This document shows positions 17,537 through 26,079 of a DNA stretch of 64,000 nt, piece after piece. The translations under genes and the position numbers were made by a program. Source of the stretch: Synechococcus sp. NB0720_010 (GTDB lineage: Bacteria > Cyanobacteriota > Cyanobacteriia > PCC-6307 > Cyanobiaceae); assembly GCF_023078835.1 (NCBI RefSeq), contig NZ_CP090898.1, forward strand, positions 1,800,045 through 1,864,044, read 5' to 3'. The notes beneath the pieces are model-generated. The model did no database searches. It was not told where the DNA came from and saw only the letters and a list, made by a program, of their open reading frames with translations. Within the stretch, counting starts at the first letter, position 1. Each line of letters starts with the position of its first letter.

Positions 17537-18657
17537 CGCTGCTGGCTCCGGCCACTTCAACGCCGGCATGCAGCAGGCTCTGGATGAAGGGATCGAGATC
17601 GCCATCCATCACGCCTTGCACGTCGGTGGTTTCGTGCTGGGTGCGCAGGTCTTTCACCATTTGGTACGGGTGGAAGACGTAGTTGCGGATTTGGTTGCCC
17701 CAAGCCGCTTCGACGATGTCGCCGCGGATGTCGGCGATCTCAGCGGCGCGCTGCTCCTGGGCGATCACCAGCAGCTTGGCCATCAGCAGGGCCATGGCCT
17801 TTTCCTTGTTCTGGAGCTGGGAGCGCTCCTGGGTGCAGCGCACGAACAGACCCGTCGGGATGTGGAGGATGCGCACGGCGGTCTCCACCTTGTTCACGTT
17901 CTGGCCGCCGGCGCCGCCTGAGCGTGAGGTGGTGATCTCCAGGTCCTTTTCGGGAATATCCAGCTTCACCTCCTCCTCGATCTTGGGCATCACCTCCACG
18001 CCCGCGAAGCTGGTTTGGCGCTTGTCGTTGGCGTTGAACGGTGAGATGCGCACCAGCCGGTGGGTGCCCTTCTCGTTGCGCAGATAGCCGTAGGCGTAGC
18101 GGCCCTCGATTTCAATCGTGCAGCTTTTGATCCCCGCCTCTTCCCCGTCGCTGAGTTCGTCCACGGTCACCTTCATGCCGTGGTCTTCGGCCCAGCGGGT
18201 GTACATCCGCATCAGCATCAGCGCCCAGTCCTGGGCGTCGGTGCCGCCGGCGCCGGCATTGATGCTGATCACGGCCCCCTCTTTGTCATAGGTGCCGCTG
18301 AGTAGGCGCTCGAGCTCCCAGCGATCGAGGTCCACCCGCAGCTTCTTCAGCGCTGCGTCCGATTCGCTGAGTAATTCGTCATCGGGCTCGAGCCCATAGA
18401 TCTCAACCGTGGCCTCGGCGTCGGCCACGGCCCCCTGCCACTGGCTCAGCTGCTCGAGCTGGGCTTTCACCTCATCGAGCTGGCGCATCTTGGACTGCGC
18501 CAGCTTTTGGTCATCCCAAAAATCCGGCTGGGAGGCCAGTTGTTCGAGATCCTGTTGCCGTGCTTTCAGTGCAGCGACGTCAAAGACAGTCCTGGGCATT
18601 GCCCAGGCGGTCAGTGAGCTCAGAGAGATCGCGCTTGAAGTCGGTGAGGTCGAGCAC
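17529..18657 (-). CDS. prfB: Peptide chain release factor 2, with programmed +1 frameshift
   Basis: Release factor for UGA and UAA stop codons. The main frame has the domain with [16 protein letters not shown], containing the GGQ peptidyl-hydrolysis tripeptide. A 25-codon first segment begins with GTG at 18657 (reads [24 protein letters not shown]) and meets an in-frame TGA at 18582-18580. Shifting +1 at CTT TGA C joins it to [15 protein letters not shown], giving about 375 residues. This matches the autoregulatory frameshift site of E. coli prfB, including an AGGA just upstream. The coordinates span both frames. A main-frame ATG at 18599 would omit the conserved N-terminus. Confidence 0.93.
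18579..18595 (-). promoter_or_regulatory. prfB programmed +1 frameshift site
   Basis: On the minus strand the sequence reads AGGACTGTCTTTGAC. It combines a short Shine-Dalgarno-like AGGA, the slippery CTT codon, the UGA stop and a following C, the poor-termination context. When RF2 is scarce the ribosome pauses at UGA and slips +1 to make more RF2. The spacing from AGGA to CTT is close to that in E. coli. Confidence 0.9.
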
Positions 18658-18773
18658 CAGGCCGAGAGGAACTTGGTTTGACCGTATCAGCGCAGGCCTT
18701 GGGCGGGTCGGCTTCCCGTCCAAGACCCTCAAATCTCGCTTCTAGGATTTCGAAACGCTTGAGAAGTGGCGCC

Positions 18774-19031
18774 ATGCCGACGGTTGAGATCTACACCTGG
18801 CGCGCCTGTCCGTTTTGCATTCGCGCCAAGGCGCTCCTGGATCGCAAGGGTGTGACCTACACCGAATACGCCATTGACGGCGATCAGGCCGCCCGCCGGG
18901 CCATGTCTGAGAAAGCGGGTGGACGCACCAGTGTTCCCCAGACCTTCATTAACGGTGAACACGTCGGCGGCTGTGATGACCTCTACGCCCTTGAGCGCAG
19001 TGGCCAACTCGATGCCCTGCTGGGAGCCTGA
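18774..19031 (+). CDS. grxC: Glutaredoxin 3-type (GrxC)
   Basis: An 85-residue dithiol glutaredoxin with the active-site CPFC at about residues 13-16, the [10 protein letters not shown] cis-Pro loop and GGCDDL, which binds glutathione. It reduces disulfides and glutathionylated proteins using glutathione. The frame is open further upstream, but the ATG at 18774 (MPTVEIYTW) starts exactly at the first strand. It is followed after 2 bases by glutathione synthetase, a functional pair, and is divergent from prfB. Confidence 0.94.
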   Translation: MPTVEIYTWRACPFCIRAKALLDRKGVTYTEYAIDGDQAARRAMSEKAGGRTSVPQTFINGEHVGGCDDLYALERSGQLDALLGA

Positions 19032-19033
19032 GC

Positions 19034-20017
19034 TTGAGCGCTCTCACTAGCGGTCTGCCCGCGCAGCTGTTTGTGATCGATCCGATCGCACGGCTGCGTC
19101 CAACCAAAGACTCCAGCGTCGCCCTGATGCAGGCGGCCCAGCGCGCCGGTCAGCAGGTCTGGGTCTGTACGCCAGCCCAGCTTTCCGTTCAAGGCCAGGA
19201 CGCCCTGGTGCAGGCCCAGCCGATTCGCCTGGCTGAGATCAAGCCAACGGCCAGCGGTTGGGACCTCCCGGACCAGTGGTTTGAAGCGGATGAGCCCCGC
19301 TGGCTTCCCCTCAGCAGCTTTCCGCTGGTGTGGATGCGCAAGGACCCACCGGTGGATGAGGCGTACCTCTACGCCACCCACCTGTTGGAGCTGGCGGAGC
19401 GCCAGGGGGTGCGGGTCCTGAATCGCCCCGCTTCGCTACGGGCTTGGAACGAAAAGCTGGGAGCGCTGCGTTGGAGCCATCTGATGGCCCCCAGCCTGGT
19501 CAGCGCTGATGTGGAGCAACTGGCGGCCTTTGCTGCGGACCACGGTGATGTGGTGCTCAAACCCCTCGGCGGGCGAGCCGGTCAAGGGGTCGTGCGCAGC
19601 CATGGAGCAGCGCCGGGTTTAAAGGCCCTGCTTGAGCTGGTCACGGCCCAACAGGCCCTGCCGGTGATGGTCCAGGCCTTTCTCCCAGCGGTGACGGCCG
19701 GTGACAAGCGCATCCTCTTGGTGGATGGTGAGCCCCTGGGGGCGGTGAACCGAAAGCCCGCGGCCGGGGAGTTCCGCAGCAACCTCGCGGTGGGTGGCTC
19801 GCCCCAGGCGACGGAACTGACGGAGCGGGAGCGGGAGATCTGCGCGGAGTTGACCACAAGCCTGCGGGCAGAGGGGCTGTTCTTCGTCGGCATCGACGTC
19901 ATTGATGGACGCCTGAGTGAGATCAATGTCACCAGCCCCACCGGCGTGCGTGAGGTGGAGCGTCTGAGCGGTATCCCCCTGGCCGATCAGACGCTGGAGC
20001 GCCTCCTAGCTGGGTAG
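19034..20017 (+). CDS. gshB: Glutathione synthetase
   Basis: ATP-grasp ligase that joins gamma-glutamylcysteine and glycine. It has [18 protein letters not shown], the ATP-grasp stretch [14 protein letters not shown] and the C-terminal [18 protein letters not shown]. It starts with TTG 2 bases after grxC and is 327 residues long. Its last 37 bases recur at 21810-21846, so the present C-terminal dozen residues ([12 protein letters not shown]) appear to have been supplied by the inserted DNA downstream. The protein is intact. Confidence 0.95.
   Translation: MSALTSGLPAQLFVIDPIARLRPTKDSSVALMQAAQRAGQQVWVCTPAQLSVQGQDALVQAQPIRLAEIKPTASGWDLPDQWFEADEPRWLPLSSFPLVWMRKDPPVDEAYLYATHLLELAERQGVRVLNRPASLRAWNEKLGALRWSHLMAPSLVSADVEQLAAFAADHGDVVLKPLGGRAGQGVVRSHGAAPGLKALLELVTAQQALPVMVQAFLPAVTAGDKRILLVDGEPLGAVNRKPAAGEFRSNLAVGGSPQATELTEREREICAELTTSLRAEGLFFVGIDVIDGRLSEINVTSPTGVREVERLSGIPLADQTLERLLAG
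19981..20017 (+). repeat. Direct repeat copy A (3' end of gshB)
   Basis: A 37-base stretch beginning GGCCGATCAGACGC and ending at the gshB stop codon. It matches 21810-21846 at 35 of 37 positions; the two differences are C/A at base 14 and G/C at base 32. Weaker similarity (ATCCCC runs with small indels) continues about 10 bases upstream of both copies. It marks the left edge of the AT-rich insert. Confidence 0.9.
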
Positions 20018-20022
20018 GGGGG

Positions 20023-21681
20023 CTAAAACACCAAAAGTAAGTCGTTGTGTGGGTAATACCCTTGGCGGGTGGAGTTCAGGTTGACTTCATAGAGACGCTT
20101 GATGTCTTCGAGCGAGACTTGTTCAAAGAAATCCTGATGACTGGTGGTTCTCATAAGGAGAACCTTCTCGCACTGATCGATTGCTTCATAAAATAGTTCT
20201 GGGCCTTCCTTGGTTCTTTGCAGCCCGTAAGGCCAGAATTCAACAACTGCGAACCTATGACACTCTTTGTGGAGGGTCTTGGTTCCACCTTTGAGTACAT
20301 GCCCTTCGTGTCCTTGGGTGTCGATCCACGCAAGAGTTTTGTTGGGTGAGAGGGTATGTGCATAGCGATCTGTTAAAGAGTCGAGCTTGAAAACGGTTGT
20401 TCTAGCGGTCCTTCTCTTGGACTCGTTGTCTACTTCTTTCGCATTTTTGGGGATCCTTGGATCTCGCACGCGATGATCGCCGCAATTTCTTGAGCAGAGC
20501 TCAAGTTCAGCGTCCCCGTCAAAATCGCTTACTGCAGCATTGATCGCGCTGAAATAAGGGCTTAAGTTGTTGAGAGAGATGTTTTTCTGTAGAAGTTCAA
20601 AATTGATCGGGCTCGGCTCAATTGCAATGCATGTTTGGTAGAGCTTGCTTTTAAGTGCATAGATTGAATACAGGCCAATGTTGGCGCCGATATTTAAAAA
20701 GTTCTCAGGCGAAAATCCCCACTTTTCCACAAGGTGCTCCGTCGTAAGCCGGATATTGTGCTCGTGATAGTGACGATTTCTCTTTAGTTCGTTTGTTAAG
20801 TAGTCCTCTTTGAGGCAAAATAATTGAAACAGCCGTGTCTTTATAAGTGTATGATTGCTCGTTCCTTGGTCGCGCCTGGCTAGTCGCTGTTTGAGCCACT
20901 TGAGGCTGGCTCTGTGGCCATGATTATTGCCTTCTGCAGTCCAGTATCTTGCAGGCATATAAAGGGACTCGGTGTCGTATATTTCCTCTAGGCAGTGAAG
21001 TAGTTCATTCTTTATGAAAAATGCATTTACACCGCTAATATTGCATGAGACTAGTGTGAATCCGAGATTGCTCATCATCTCGACCCATGACTGCAGGGAT
21101 GAGCCGTAGTAGTCATCTCCACCCCATTGATGATTGTTCTCGGGGGTGAGTTTTAGCGCTATTGGAGGCCTGAACTTTGCATTGTACTCAACGCAGATTA
21201 ATTTTGGATTTAAGGTTTGTATGAACGTTGGGGCTATTTCTTCGTCATAGCCATCGATGTCAATGCTCAGGAAGTCTAGTGAATCTGTTCCAAGGAATCC
21301 CTTGCAGCGTTTCGGCAGTTCGTCTTCACTTGGCGAAATGAGCTGTTCTATGACAAGGAGATCGTCGAAGCTGCGCCCTCCAATATTAGTTGCAATGAAA
21401 TCGATATTGGATTTTGAGCCGTCAATCCATACCCCGCGGTAGCCCTTTAGCAAGAGCAGGTGAGAATTGTTTTCTGTCCCATTGCCGCATCCTATCTCGA
21501 CAAAAGTTTTGCTTTCGGCGGAAACATTTCCTATCCTCTTCAGGCAGTATTCAATAATTCCGTCCTCATCCGTTTGTGAGTAGCTCTTCCATCCGTGCAG
21601 GATGGGATTGTGAGGTGTCCTCTCTCTGATCACCGTTTTTATTTCGGTGATTGCTTGCTCTATCTGTAGCTCTTTGCTCAC
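20023..21681 (-). CDS. Double-domain FkbM-family methyltransferase-like protein
   Basis: A 552-residue protein with two Rossmann methyltransferase-like modules. The first (about residues 55-240) has FVEIGCGNGTENNSHLLLLKGYRGVWIDGS and LDFLSIDIDGYDEEI. The second (about 320-530) is FkbM-like, with FLNIGANIGLYSIYALKSK, AIEPSPINFELLQKN and AWIDTQGHEGHVLKGG. FkbM proteins O-methylate sugars or polyketides and are common in glycan and cell-surface islands. GTG start. Base composition and codon use are unlike the neighbours (many AT-ending codons), supporting horizontal acquisition. No glycosyltransferases are adjacent, so the substrate is unknown. Confidence 0.8.
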   Translation of the reverse strand: MSKELQIEQAITEIKTVIRERTPHNPILHGWKSYSQTDEDGIIEYCLKRIGNVSAESKTFVEIGCGNGTENNSHLLLLKGYRGVWIDGSKSNIDFIATNIGGRSFDDLLVIEQLISPSEDELPKRCKGFLGTDSLDFLSIDIDGYDEEIAPTFIQTLNPKLICVEYNAKFRPPIALKLTPENNHQWGGDDYYGSSLQSWVEMMSNLGFTLVSCNISGVNAFFIKNELLHCLEEIYDTESLYMPARYWTAEGNNHGHRASLKWLKQRLARRDQGTSNHTLIKTRLFQLFCLKEDYLTNELKRNRHYHEHNIRLTTEHLVEKWGFSPENFLNIGANIGLYSIYALKSKLYQTCIAIEPSPINFELLQKNISLNNLSPYFSAINAAVSDFDGDAELELCSRNCGDHRVRDPRIPKNAKEVDNESKRRTARTTVFKLDSLTDRYAHTLSPNKTLAWIDTQGHEGHVLKGGTKTLHKECHRFAVVEFWPYGLQRTKEGPELFYEAIDQCEKVLLMRTTSHQDFFEQVSLEDIKRLYEVNLNSTRQGYYPHNDLLLVF

Positions 21682-21809
21682 GATAAACTTGCTGAGGAGT
21701 GTGGTTGCCTGGGTATAGCTTATCCATTCCTTGGTCTGATGCCTTTGTTTTTGCGAGTCTTGACTTGGGGTATGTTTTTGCGTTCTCTATCCCCACCCCA
21801 TCCCCCCTT

Positions 21810-21846
21810 GGCCGATCAGACGATGGAGCGCCTCCTAGCTCGGTAG
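21810..21846 (+). repeat. Direct repeat copy B (relict gshB 3' end)
   Basis: Second copy of the 37-base gshB terminus (35/37 identical to 19981-20017). Translated in the gshB frame it would read LADQTMERLLAR and a stop. It is detached from any gshB body and overlaps the last codons and stop of the K+ channel gene, so it is likely the ancestral gshB end left behind by the insertion. Confidence 0.88.
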
Positions 21847-22710
21847 GCCTGCTCCGCAGTGATCGCAGAACTGAGCTTCAGCCCTGTGGCTCGTGGTGTG
21901 GCACTGCCCGCAGCTGCGCTGCACCAGGGTCGGTTGCAACCGCTGCATCTGCTGGAATTTGGCTCCGACGATTCCAGTGGGCACGGCAATGATGCTGTAG
22001 CCCAGGAGCATCACCAGTGAGGCCACAAGCCGGCCGAGGGGGGTGACGGGAGCGACATCGCCGTAGCCCACGGTCGTGATGGTCACGACGGCCCAGTAGA
22101 TGCCGATCGGGATGCTGCGGAAACCGCTCTCGGGGCCTTCGATCACGTACATCAAGGTGCCGATTAAGACCACCAGCGCAACGATCGTCAGCAGGAACAC
22201 CGTGATCTTGCGGCGGCTCTGGACGAGGGCCTGACGCAGCTGATCGGCCTCGGTGAGATAGGCCCCCAGCTTGAGGATCCGGAATACCCGCAGCAGGCGC
22301 AGCACCCGGATGATCAGAAAGGCCTGACCGATGGGGATGCCAATGGTCAGGAGGGGCGGAATGCTCGAGACCAAATCCACCACGCCAAAAAAGCTGCGGG
22401 CGTAACGCAGGGGCGTGCGGCTGCAGAGCAGGCGCAGCAGATACTCCAGGCTGAAGAGGGTGGAGAAGACCCACTCGGCGCCGCTGAACCAGGGGCCAAA
22501 CAGGGTGTCCAGCTGGCGATCACTTTCCAGAGCCACCAGCAGCACGCTGGAGCCGATGGCGATCAGCAGAGCGAGGTCGAAGTTTTTCCCGGAGGGGGTG
22601 TCGGATTCAAAGATCACCCGCTCCAGTCGGGTTTTGCCCAGCCCTTGGCGCAGCCCCAGGGCAGCCAGCAGGCAGAGGGCTAAAAGGACCGTGCCCACCC
22701 CCAGCTGCAT
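21835..22710 (-). CDS. Voltage-gated-type potassium channel with C-terminal zinc ribbon
   Basis: A 291-residue six-transmembrane channel. An S4-like helix (RVLRLLRVFRILKL) carries regularly spaced arginines, and the pore has the K+ selectivity filter TVGYGD (about residues 212-217). The C-terminus adds CGQCH and CDHCG, a short zinc-ribbon-like pair of Cys motifs. The ATG at 22710 shares one base with the menF stop, so it may be co-transcribed with menF. Its stop lies inside repeat copy B at the edge of the inserted cassette. Confidence 0.9.
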   Translation of the reverse strand: MQLGVGTVLLALCLLAALGLRQGLGKTRLERVIFESDTPSGKNFDLALLIAIGSSVLLVALESDRQLDTLFGPWFSGAEWVFSTLFSLEYLLRLLCSRTPLRYARSFFGVVDLVSSIPPLLTIGIPIGQAFLIIRVLRLLRVFRILKLGAYLTEADQLRQALVQSRRKITVFLLTIVALVVLIGTLMYVIEGPESGFRSIPIGIYWAVVTITTVGYGDVAPVTPLGRLVASLVMLLGYSIIAVPTGIVGAKFQQMQRLQPTLVQRSCGQCHTTSHRAEAQFCDHCGAGLPS

Positions 22711-24134
22711 CAGCGCAGGCTCTCGCTGTGGGGCAGATCGAGTTGCTGTTGCAGGACCCCCAGCTTCAGGGCGACTTCCGCCAGCTCGCGCTCAACTGCG
22801 GATCCGCGCACCAGGCCAGCGCCGGCGGTGAGCTCGAGCCGGCGGCCCTGGAGGCTGCCGCTGCGGATGGCGACGCGCAGTTCCGTGTCCCCTTCGCTGT
22901 CGATCCAGCCGATCGGTGCGGCGTAATAGCCCCGCTCGAAGGGTTCCAGGCTCCGCAGGGCAGCCATGGCCTCGCGGCGGGGAAGGCCGGCTACCGCTGG
23001 GGTGGGATGCAGGGCGGCCGCCAGGGAGAGCGGTTGTTGGTCCTCGAGCGCCGCACTGATGGGGGTGTGCAGATGCACCAGCTGCCCGTGCCGGGCCAGT
23101 CGCGGGTGACGCGGTCTGCGGGTGGTCAGGCCTGCGGCGCGCAGGACGTCGGTGATCGCTTCGACCACGAGTTCGTGTTCACGCCGGTCCTTGTCGGAGC
23201 GGGTCAGCAGCTCGGCCGTCGGCCCCACCGGCGCCGTGCCGGCCAGGGCGTCGCTGCGCAGTTGTCCCTGGCGCACCGTCAGCAGTCGCTCGGGCGAGGC
23301 GCCCAGCAGGGCTGGACCTCCAGCCTGCTGCCAGAGAAAGCGGCAGCTGCCGGGTTGGCGCAGCCGGAGTTGGGCCAACAGTTGGAGCGGATCGAGCGGT
23401 TGATCCAGCAGCAGCTGTTGGCGCACCGCCAGCACCAACTTGCGCAGGCGACCCTCCTCGACCAGCTCCACGCCCCGCTGCACCACCGAGCGGTAGCCCT
23501 CCTGCCAGGAGGAACGGCTGGCGATGGCCGGACCGGGGGCATGCCCCTGGTCGGCGCTGGGATCGGAGGGCAGGGCACCCAGGCGCTCGGCCTGCTCCCA
23601 GAGTTCTTCGGCGACGCTGCGGGCGCTGATGTCCCCGCCGAGGTTGCGCTGCAGCCGCAGCCAGCAGTGGCGCCCCTGCTTGCTCAGCTGCCAGCGGGGC
23701 AGGACCGCCTGAACGCCAGGGACCCCTTCGCCTTCGTGCAGGGGGCTGTCAAAAAACGAGAACGCCAACAGCACCCTGGGCCGTGCCAGGGGCGGGCAGT
23801 GTTGCGGTGCGGCCAGGCGATTGAGGCTGACGGCACTGAAGCGCTGGGCTAATTCGAAGCGCCGGGGACCGCTGAGTTCCAGGCTGTTGCAGCGTCCGCT
23901 GGCGGCGAGGCACAGCCCGGGGGCGCTGTCCCAGAGGAAGCGAAACCGCTCTCCCTCTTCCAGCTGGCTGAGCAGCGCCATCGGATCCCGGCTGGGGATC
24001 GCCACGGCCAGGCTGAGCACGCCCTCTCCCTCGAGCTGGCGCTCACCCGCCTGGGCGGCGGTCAGCAGATCGCTGAAGCTGGTTGTGACGCTGGTGGGGG
24101 CCTGCAACCGAAACGGGCCGATGCGGCTGCTCAA
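22710..24134 (-). CDS. menF: Isochorismate synthase
   Basis: Chorismate-utilising enzyme that forms isochorismate, the first step towards phylloquinone. The C-terminal chorismate-binding domain shows LLGASPERLLTV, ALAGTAPVGPT, SDKDRREHELVVEAI, HLHTPIS, LHPTPAVAGLPR and the ending AGLVRGS region. There is no ATG at the expected N-terminus; TTG at 24134 is chosen (474 residues), and the frame is open to 24197. It is divergent from menA with a 26-base gap, so both may be read from overlapping promoters. Confidence 0.92.
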   Translation of the reverse strand: MSSRIGPFRLQAPTSVTTSFSDLLTAAQAGERQLEGEGVLSLAVAIPSRDPMALLSQLEEGERFRFLWDSAPGLCLAASGRCNSLELSGPRRFELAQRFSAVSLNRLAAPQHCPPLARPRVLLAFSFFDSPLHEGEGVPGVQAVLPRWQLSKQGRHCWLRLQRNLGGDISARSVAEELWEQAERLGALPSDPSADQGHAPGPAIASRSSWQEGYRSVVQRGVELVEEGRLRKLVLAVRQQLLLDQPLDPLQLLAQLRLRQPGSCRFLWQQAGGPALLGASPERLLTVRQGQLRSDALAGTAPVGPTAELLTRSDKDRREHELVVEAITDVLRAAGLTTRRPRHPRLARHGQLVHLHTPISAALEDQQPLSLAAALHPTPAVAGLPRREAMAALRSLEPFERGYYAAPIGWIDSEGDTELRVAIRSGSLQGRRLELTAGAGLVRGSAVERELAEVALKLGVLQQQLDLPHSESLR

Positions 24135-24160
24135 ATGTATGGGCCTTCCCGCACCTCGAG

Positions 24161-25108
24161 TTGCCCCTGCCCGCTGACGAGCCTCAGGTCGTCGCAAGCC
24201 TTCATGCCCCTGCCGCCGAGCGCAGGCGCCTGTGGAAGGCTGCGATCAAGTGGCCGATGTATGCCGTGGCCGTGATGCCAGTCCTGCTGGCCGCCGGTTG
24301 GCGCGTGCAGCAGGAGCTCCCGGTGCGGCTGGATCAGCTGCTGTTGTTTCTGCTCGCGGCCGTGCTGCTGCTGGCTTGGGAGAACCTGGCCAATGACGTC
24401 TTTGATGCGGACACGGGCGTCGATGCCCACGGGAAGCCCCATTCCTTGGTGAATCTCACGGGCCGGCGGGATCGGGTGTCGCTTCTGGCCAATGGAGCTC
24501 TGTTGCTCGGCCTGCTGTTGATGGCCCTGGTGGCTGCGCGCAGCCATGGCGCCGTGCTGGCCCTGGTGCTGGCCTGCTGCGGTCTGGGCTACCTCTACCA
24601 AGGCCCCCCGTTCCGCCTGGGCTATCGCGGTCTGGGAGAGCCCCTTTGCTGGTTGGCCTTCGGTCCCTTGGCGACGGCCGCCGGCTTGATGGCCGTCGCC
24701 CCAGCGGGCGCAGCGGCGGTGCCATGGCGGGCAGCCCTGGAGGTGGGCAGTGGTCCGGCCTTGGCGACGACCTTGGTGCTGTTCTGCTCCCACTTCCATC
24801 AGGTGGAGGAGGACGCCGCCCATGGCAAACGCTCTCCTGTGGTGCGCCTGGGCACGGGACGGGCGGCGGCCCTGGTGCCCTGGTTTGTGGCGGGTTGCCT
24901 GGCGTTTGAGTGGGCGCCGGTTCTGGTGAACCATTGGCCCTTGACCGCTCTGCTGGGGGCGGCGGGCTTGCCTCCAGCCCAGGCCCTGATTCGCCTGCTG
25001 CGGGAGCACCACCGCGAACCCGAGCGCATCAGTGGCAGCAAGTTTTTGGCCCTGCGTTTCCAGGCCCTCAACGGCTTGGGTCTGGCCCTGGGCTTGGCCT
25101 TGGGCTGA
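24161..25108 (+). CDS. menA: 1,4-dihydroxy-2-naphthoate phytyltransferase
   Basis: UbiA-family membrane prenyltransferase that attaches the phytyl (or other prenyl) chain to DHNA in phylloquinone synthesis. The Asp-rich motif NLANDVFDADTGVD and the second acidic region (FCSHFHQVEEDAAHGKRS) bind the prenyl diphosphate. About eight membrane segments are visible in 315 residues. TTG at 24161 is the only reasonable start. Its stop overlaps the menC ATG by one base, so menA-menC-menE form an operon. Confidence 0.93.
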   Translation: MPLPADEPQVVASLHAPAAERRRLWKAAIKWPMYAVAVMPVLLAAGWRVQQELPVRLDQLLLFLLAAVLLLAWENLANDVFDADTGVDAHGKPHSLVNLTGRRDRVSLLANGALLLGLLLMALVAARSHGAVLALVLACCGLGYLYQGPPFRLGYRGLGEPLCWLAFGPLATAAGLMAVAPAGAAAVPWRAALEVGSGPALATTLVLFCSHFHQVEEDAAHGKRSPVVRLGTGRAAALVPWFVAGCLAFEWAPVLVNHWPLTALLGAAGLPPAQALIRLLREHHREPERISGSKFLALRFQALNGLGLALGLALG

Positions 25109-26079
25109 TGCAACTGCAGTGGCGGCCCTATCGCTTCCAGCTGCCCAGTGCCTTGGTCAGTGCCCAAGGACGCTGGCTCGAACGACGGGGTTGGCTGCTT
25201 CGTTTGCAGGGACCGGGCGGCTGCTTGGGATGGGGGGAGGTGCCCGAGCTGCCCGCCGCCTGGATCAAACCTGAGCCAGGGCGGCTTCCGCTGCAGCAGG
25301 CCCTCGAGCAATTCCCGCTGGAGCAGGAGCGCAGCGGACTCGAGGCGCAGCTGCCCGAGCTGCCCAGTGCCCTGGCCTTGGGCTTGGGGATGGCCCTGGC
25401 TGAGCTGGATGGCCTGGGCGAGGACTGCTGGCTCCAGGCGCCCACCTCCGCCGAGCTGCTGCCAGCTGGTTCGGAGGTTCTCCCGGCCATGGCGGCCCTG
25501 CTGGAGCGTTCATCCGCGGCTCCCCGGACTGTGAAGTGGAAGGTGGCGGTCGGCGCTGATGCCCAGGAGCGCACGCTGTTGGATCGGTTGCTGCAGCAAC
25601 TCCCACTGAATTGGCACCTGCGCCTGGATGCCAACGGCGCCTGGGATCGTCAGACGGCCCAGGACTGGGTGGAGCGCCTGCACGGCGAGTCGCGCTTGCA
25701 GTGGCTGGAGCAGCCGCTGGCTCCCGCTGATGTCCAGGGGCTGAGGGCCCTGGCGGAGCGCGTTCCAGTGGCCCTCGATGAAGCCCTGCGGCAGTGCCCG
25801 GAGCTCTATGGCGCCGACTGGACGGGCTGGCGCGTGCACCGGCCCCTGGCGGAGGGCGATCCGCGTCCTCTGCTTCAGCAGTTGCAGCGGGGCCTGCCCC
25901 GCCTGGTGGTCAGCACGGCCTTCGAGACAGGGATTGGCCGGCGCTTTCTGCATCACCTGGCTGGTCTCCAGGCCCTCGGCCCCACTCCGGTGGCCCCGGG
26001 CCTGGCGCCCGCCTGGCAGCCAGAGGGCCCCCTGTTCAGCGCCGATCCCCAGCAGGTTTGGGAGGCGGCAGCCCCATGA
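25108..26079 (+). CDS. menC: o-Succinylbenzoate synthase
   Basis: Enolase-superfamily dehydratase forming o-succinylbenzoate. Visible are VKWKVAVG with the catalytic Lys pair, RLDANGAWD with a metal Asp, QWLEQPLAP with a metal Glu, ALDEAL with the third metal ligand, and VVSTAFETGIG near the C-terminus. Length is 323 residues. The frame is open upstream inside menA; the start overlapping the menA stop is chosen. Its own stop overlaps the menE ATG by 4 bases. Confidence 0.93.
   Translation: MQLQWRPYRFQLPSALVSAQGRWLERRGWLLRLQGPGGCLGWGEVPELPAAWIKPEPGRLPLQQALEQFPLEQERSGLEAQLPELPSALALGLGMALAELDGLGEDCWLQAPTSAELLPAGSEVLPAMAALLERSSAAPRTVKWKVAVGADAQERTLLDRLLQQLPLNWHLRLDANGAWDRQTAQDWVERLHGESRLQWLEQPLAPADVQGLRALAERVPVALDEALRQCPELYGADWTGWRVHRPLAEGDPRPLLQQLQRGLPRLVVSTAFETGIGRRFLHHLAGLQALGPTPVAPGLAPAWQPEGPLFSADPQQVWEAAAP

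Larger units (their letters stand above)
20018..21846. mobile_element. Putative inserted cassette flanked by duplicated gshB 3' end
   Basis: About 1.8 kb, clearly AT-richer than everything around it, containing one methyltransferase gene on the minus strand. The right-hand repeat copy B still overlaps the stop of the K+ channel gene, so copy B is probably the original gshB end, in an ancestral convergent gshB/channel arrangement. Copy A then came with the insert and restored gshB. This is how integrative elements use gene 3' ends as attachment sites. No integrase, transposase or terminal inverted repeat is seen, so the mechanism is unknown. Confidence 0.55.

Noticed and set aside
21566-21796. 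76-residue frame at the 5' end of the FkbM-type gene
   Set aside because: It overlaps the start of the real gene in another frame, is very polar and shows no family; probably spurious.
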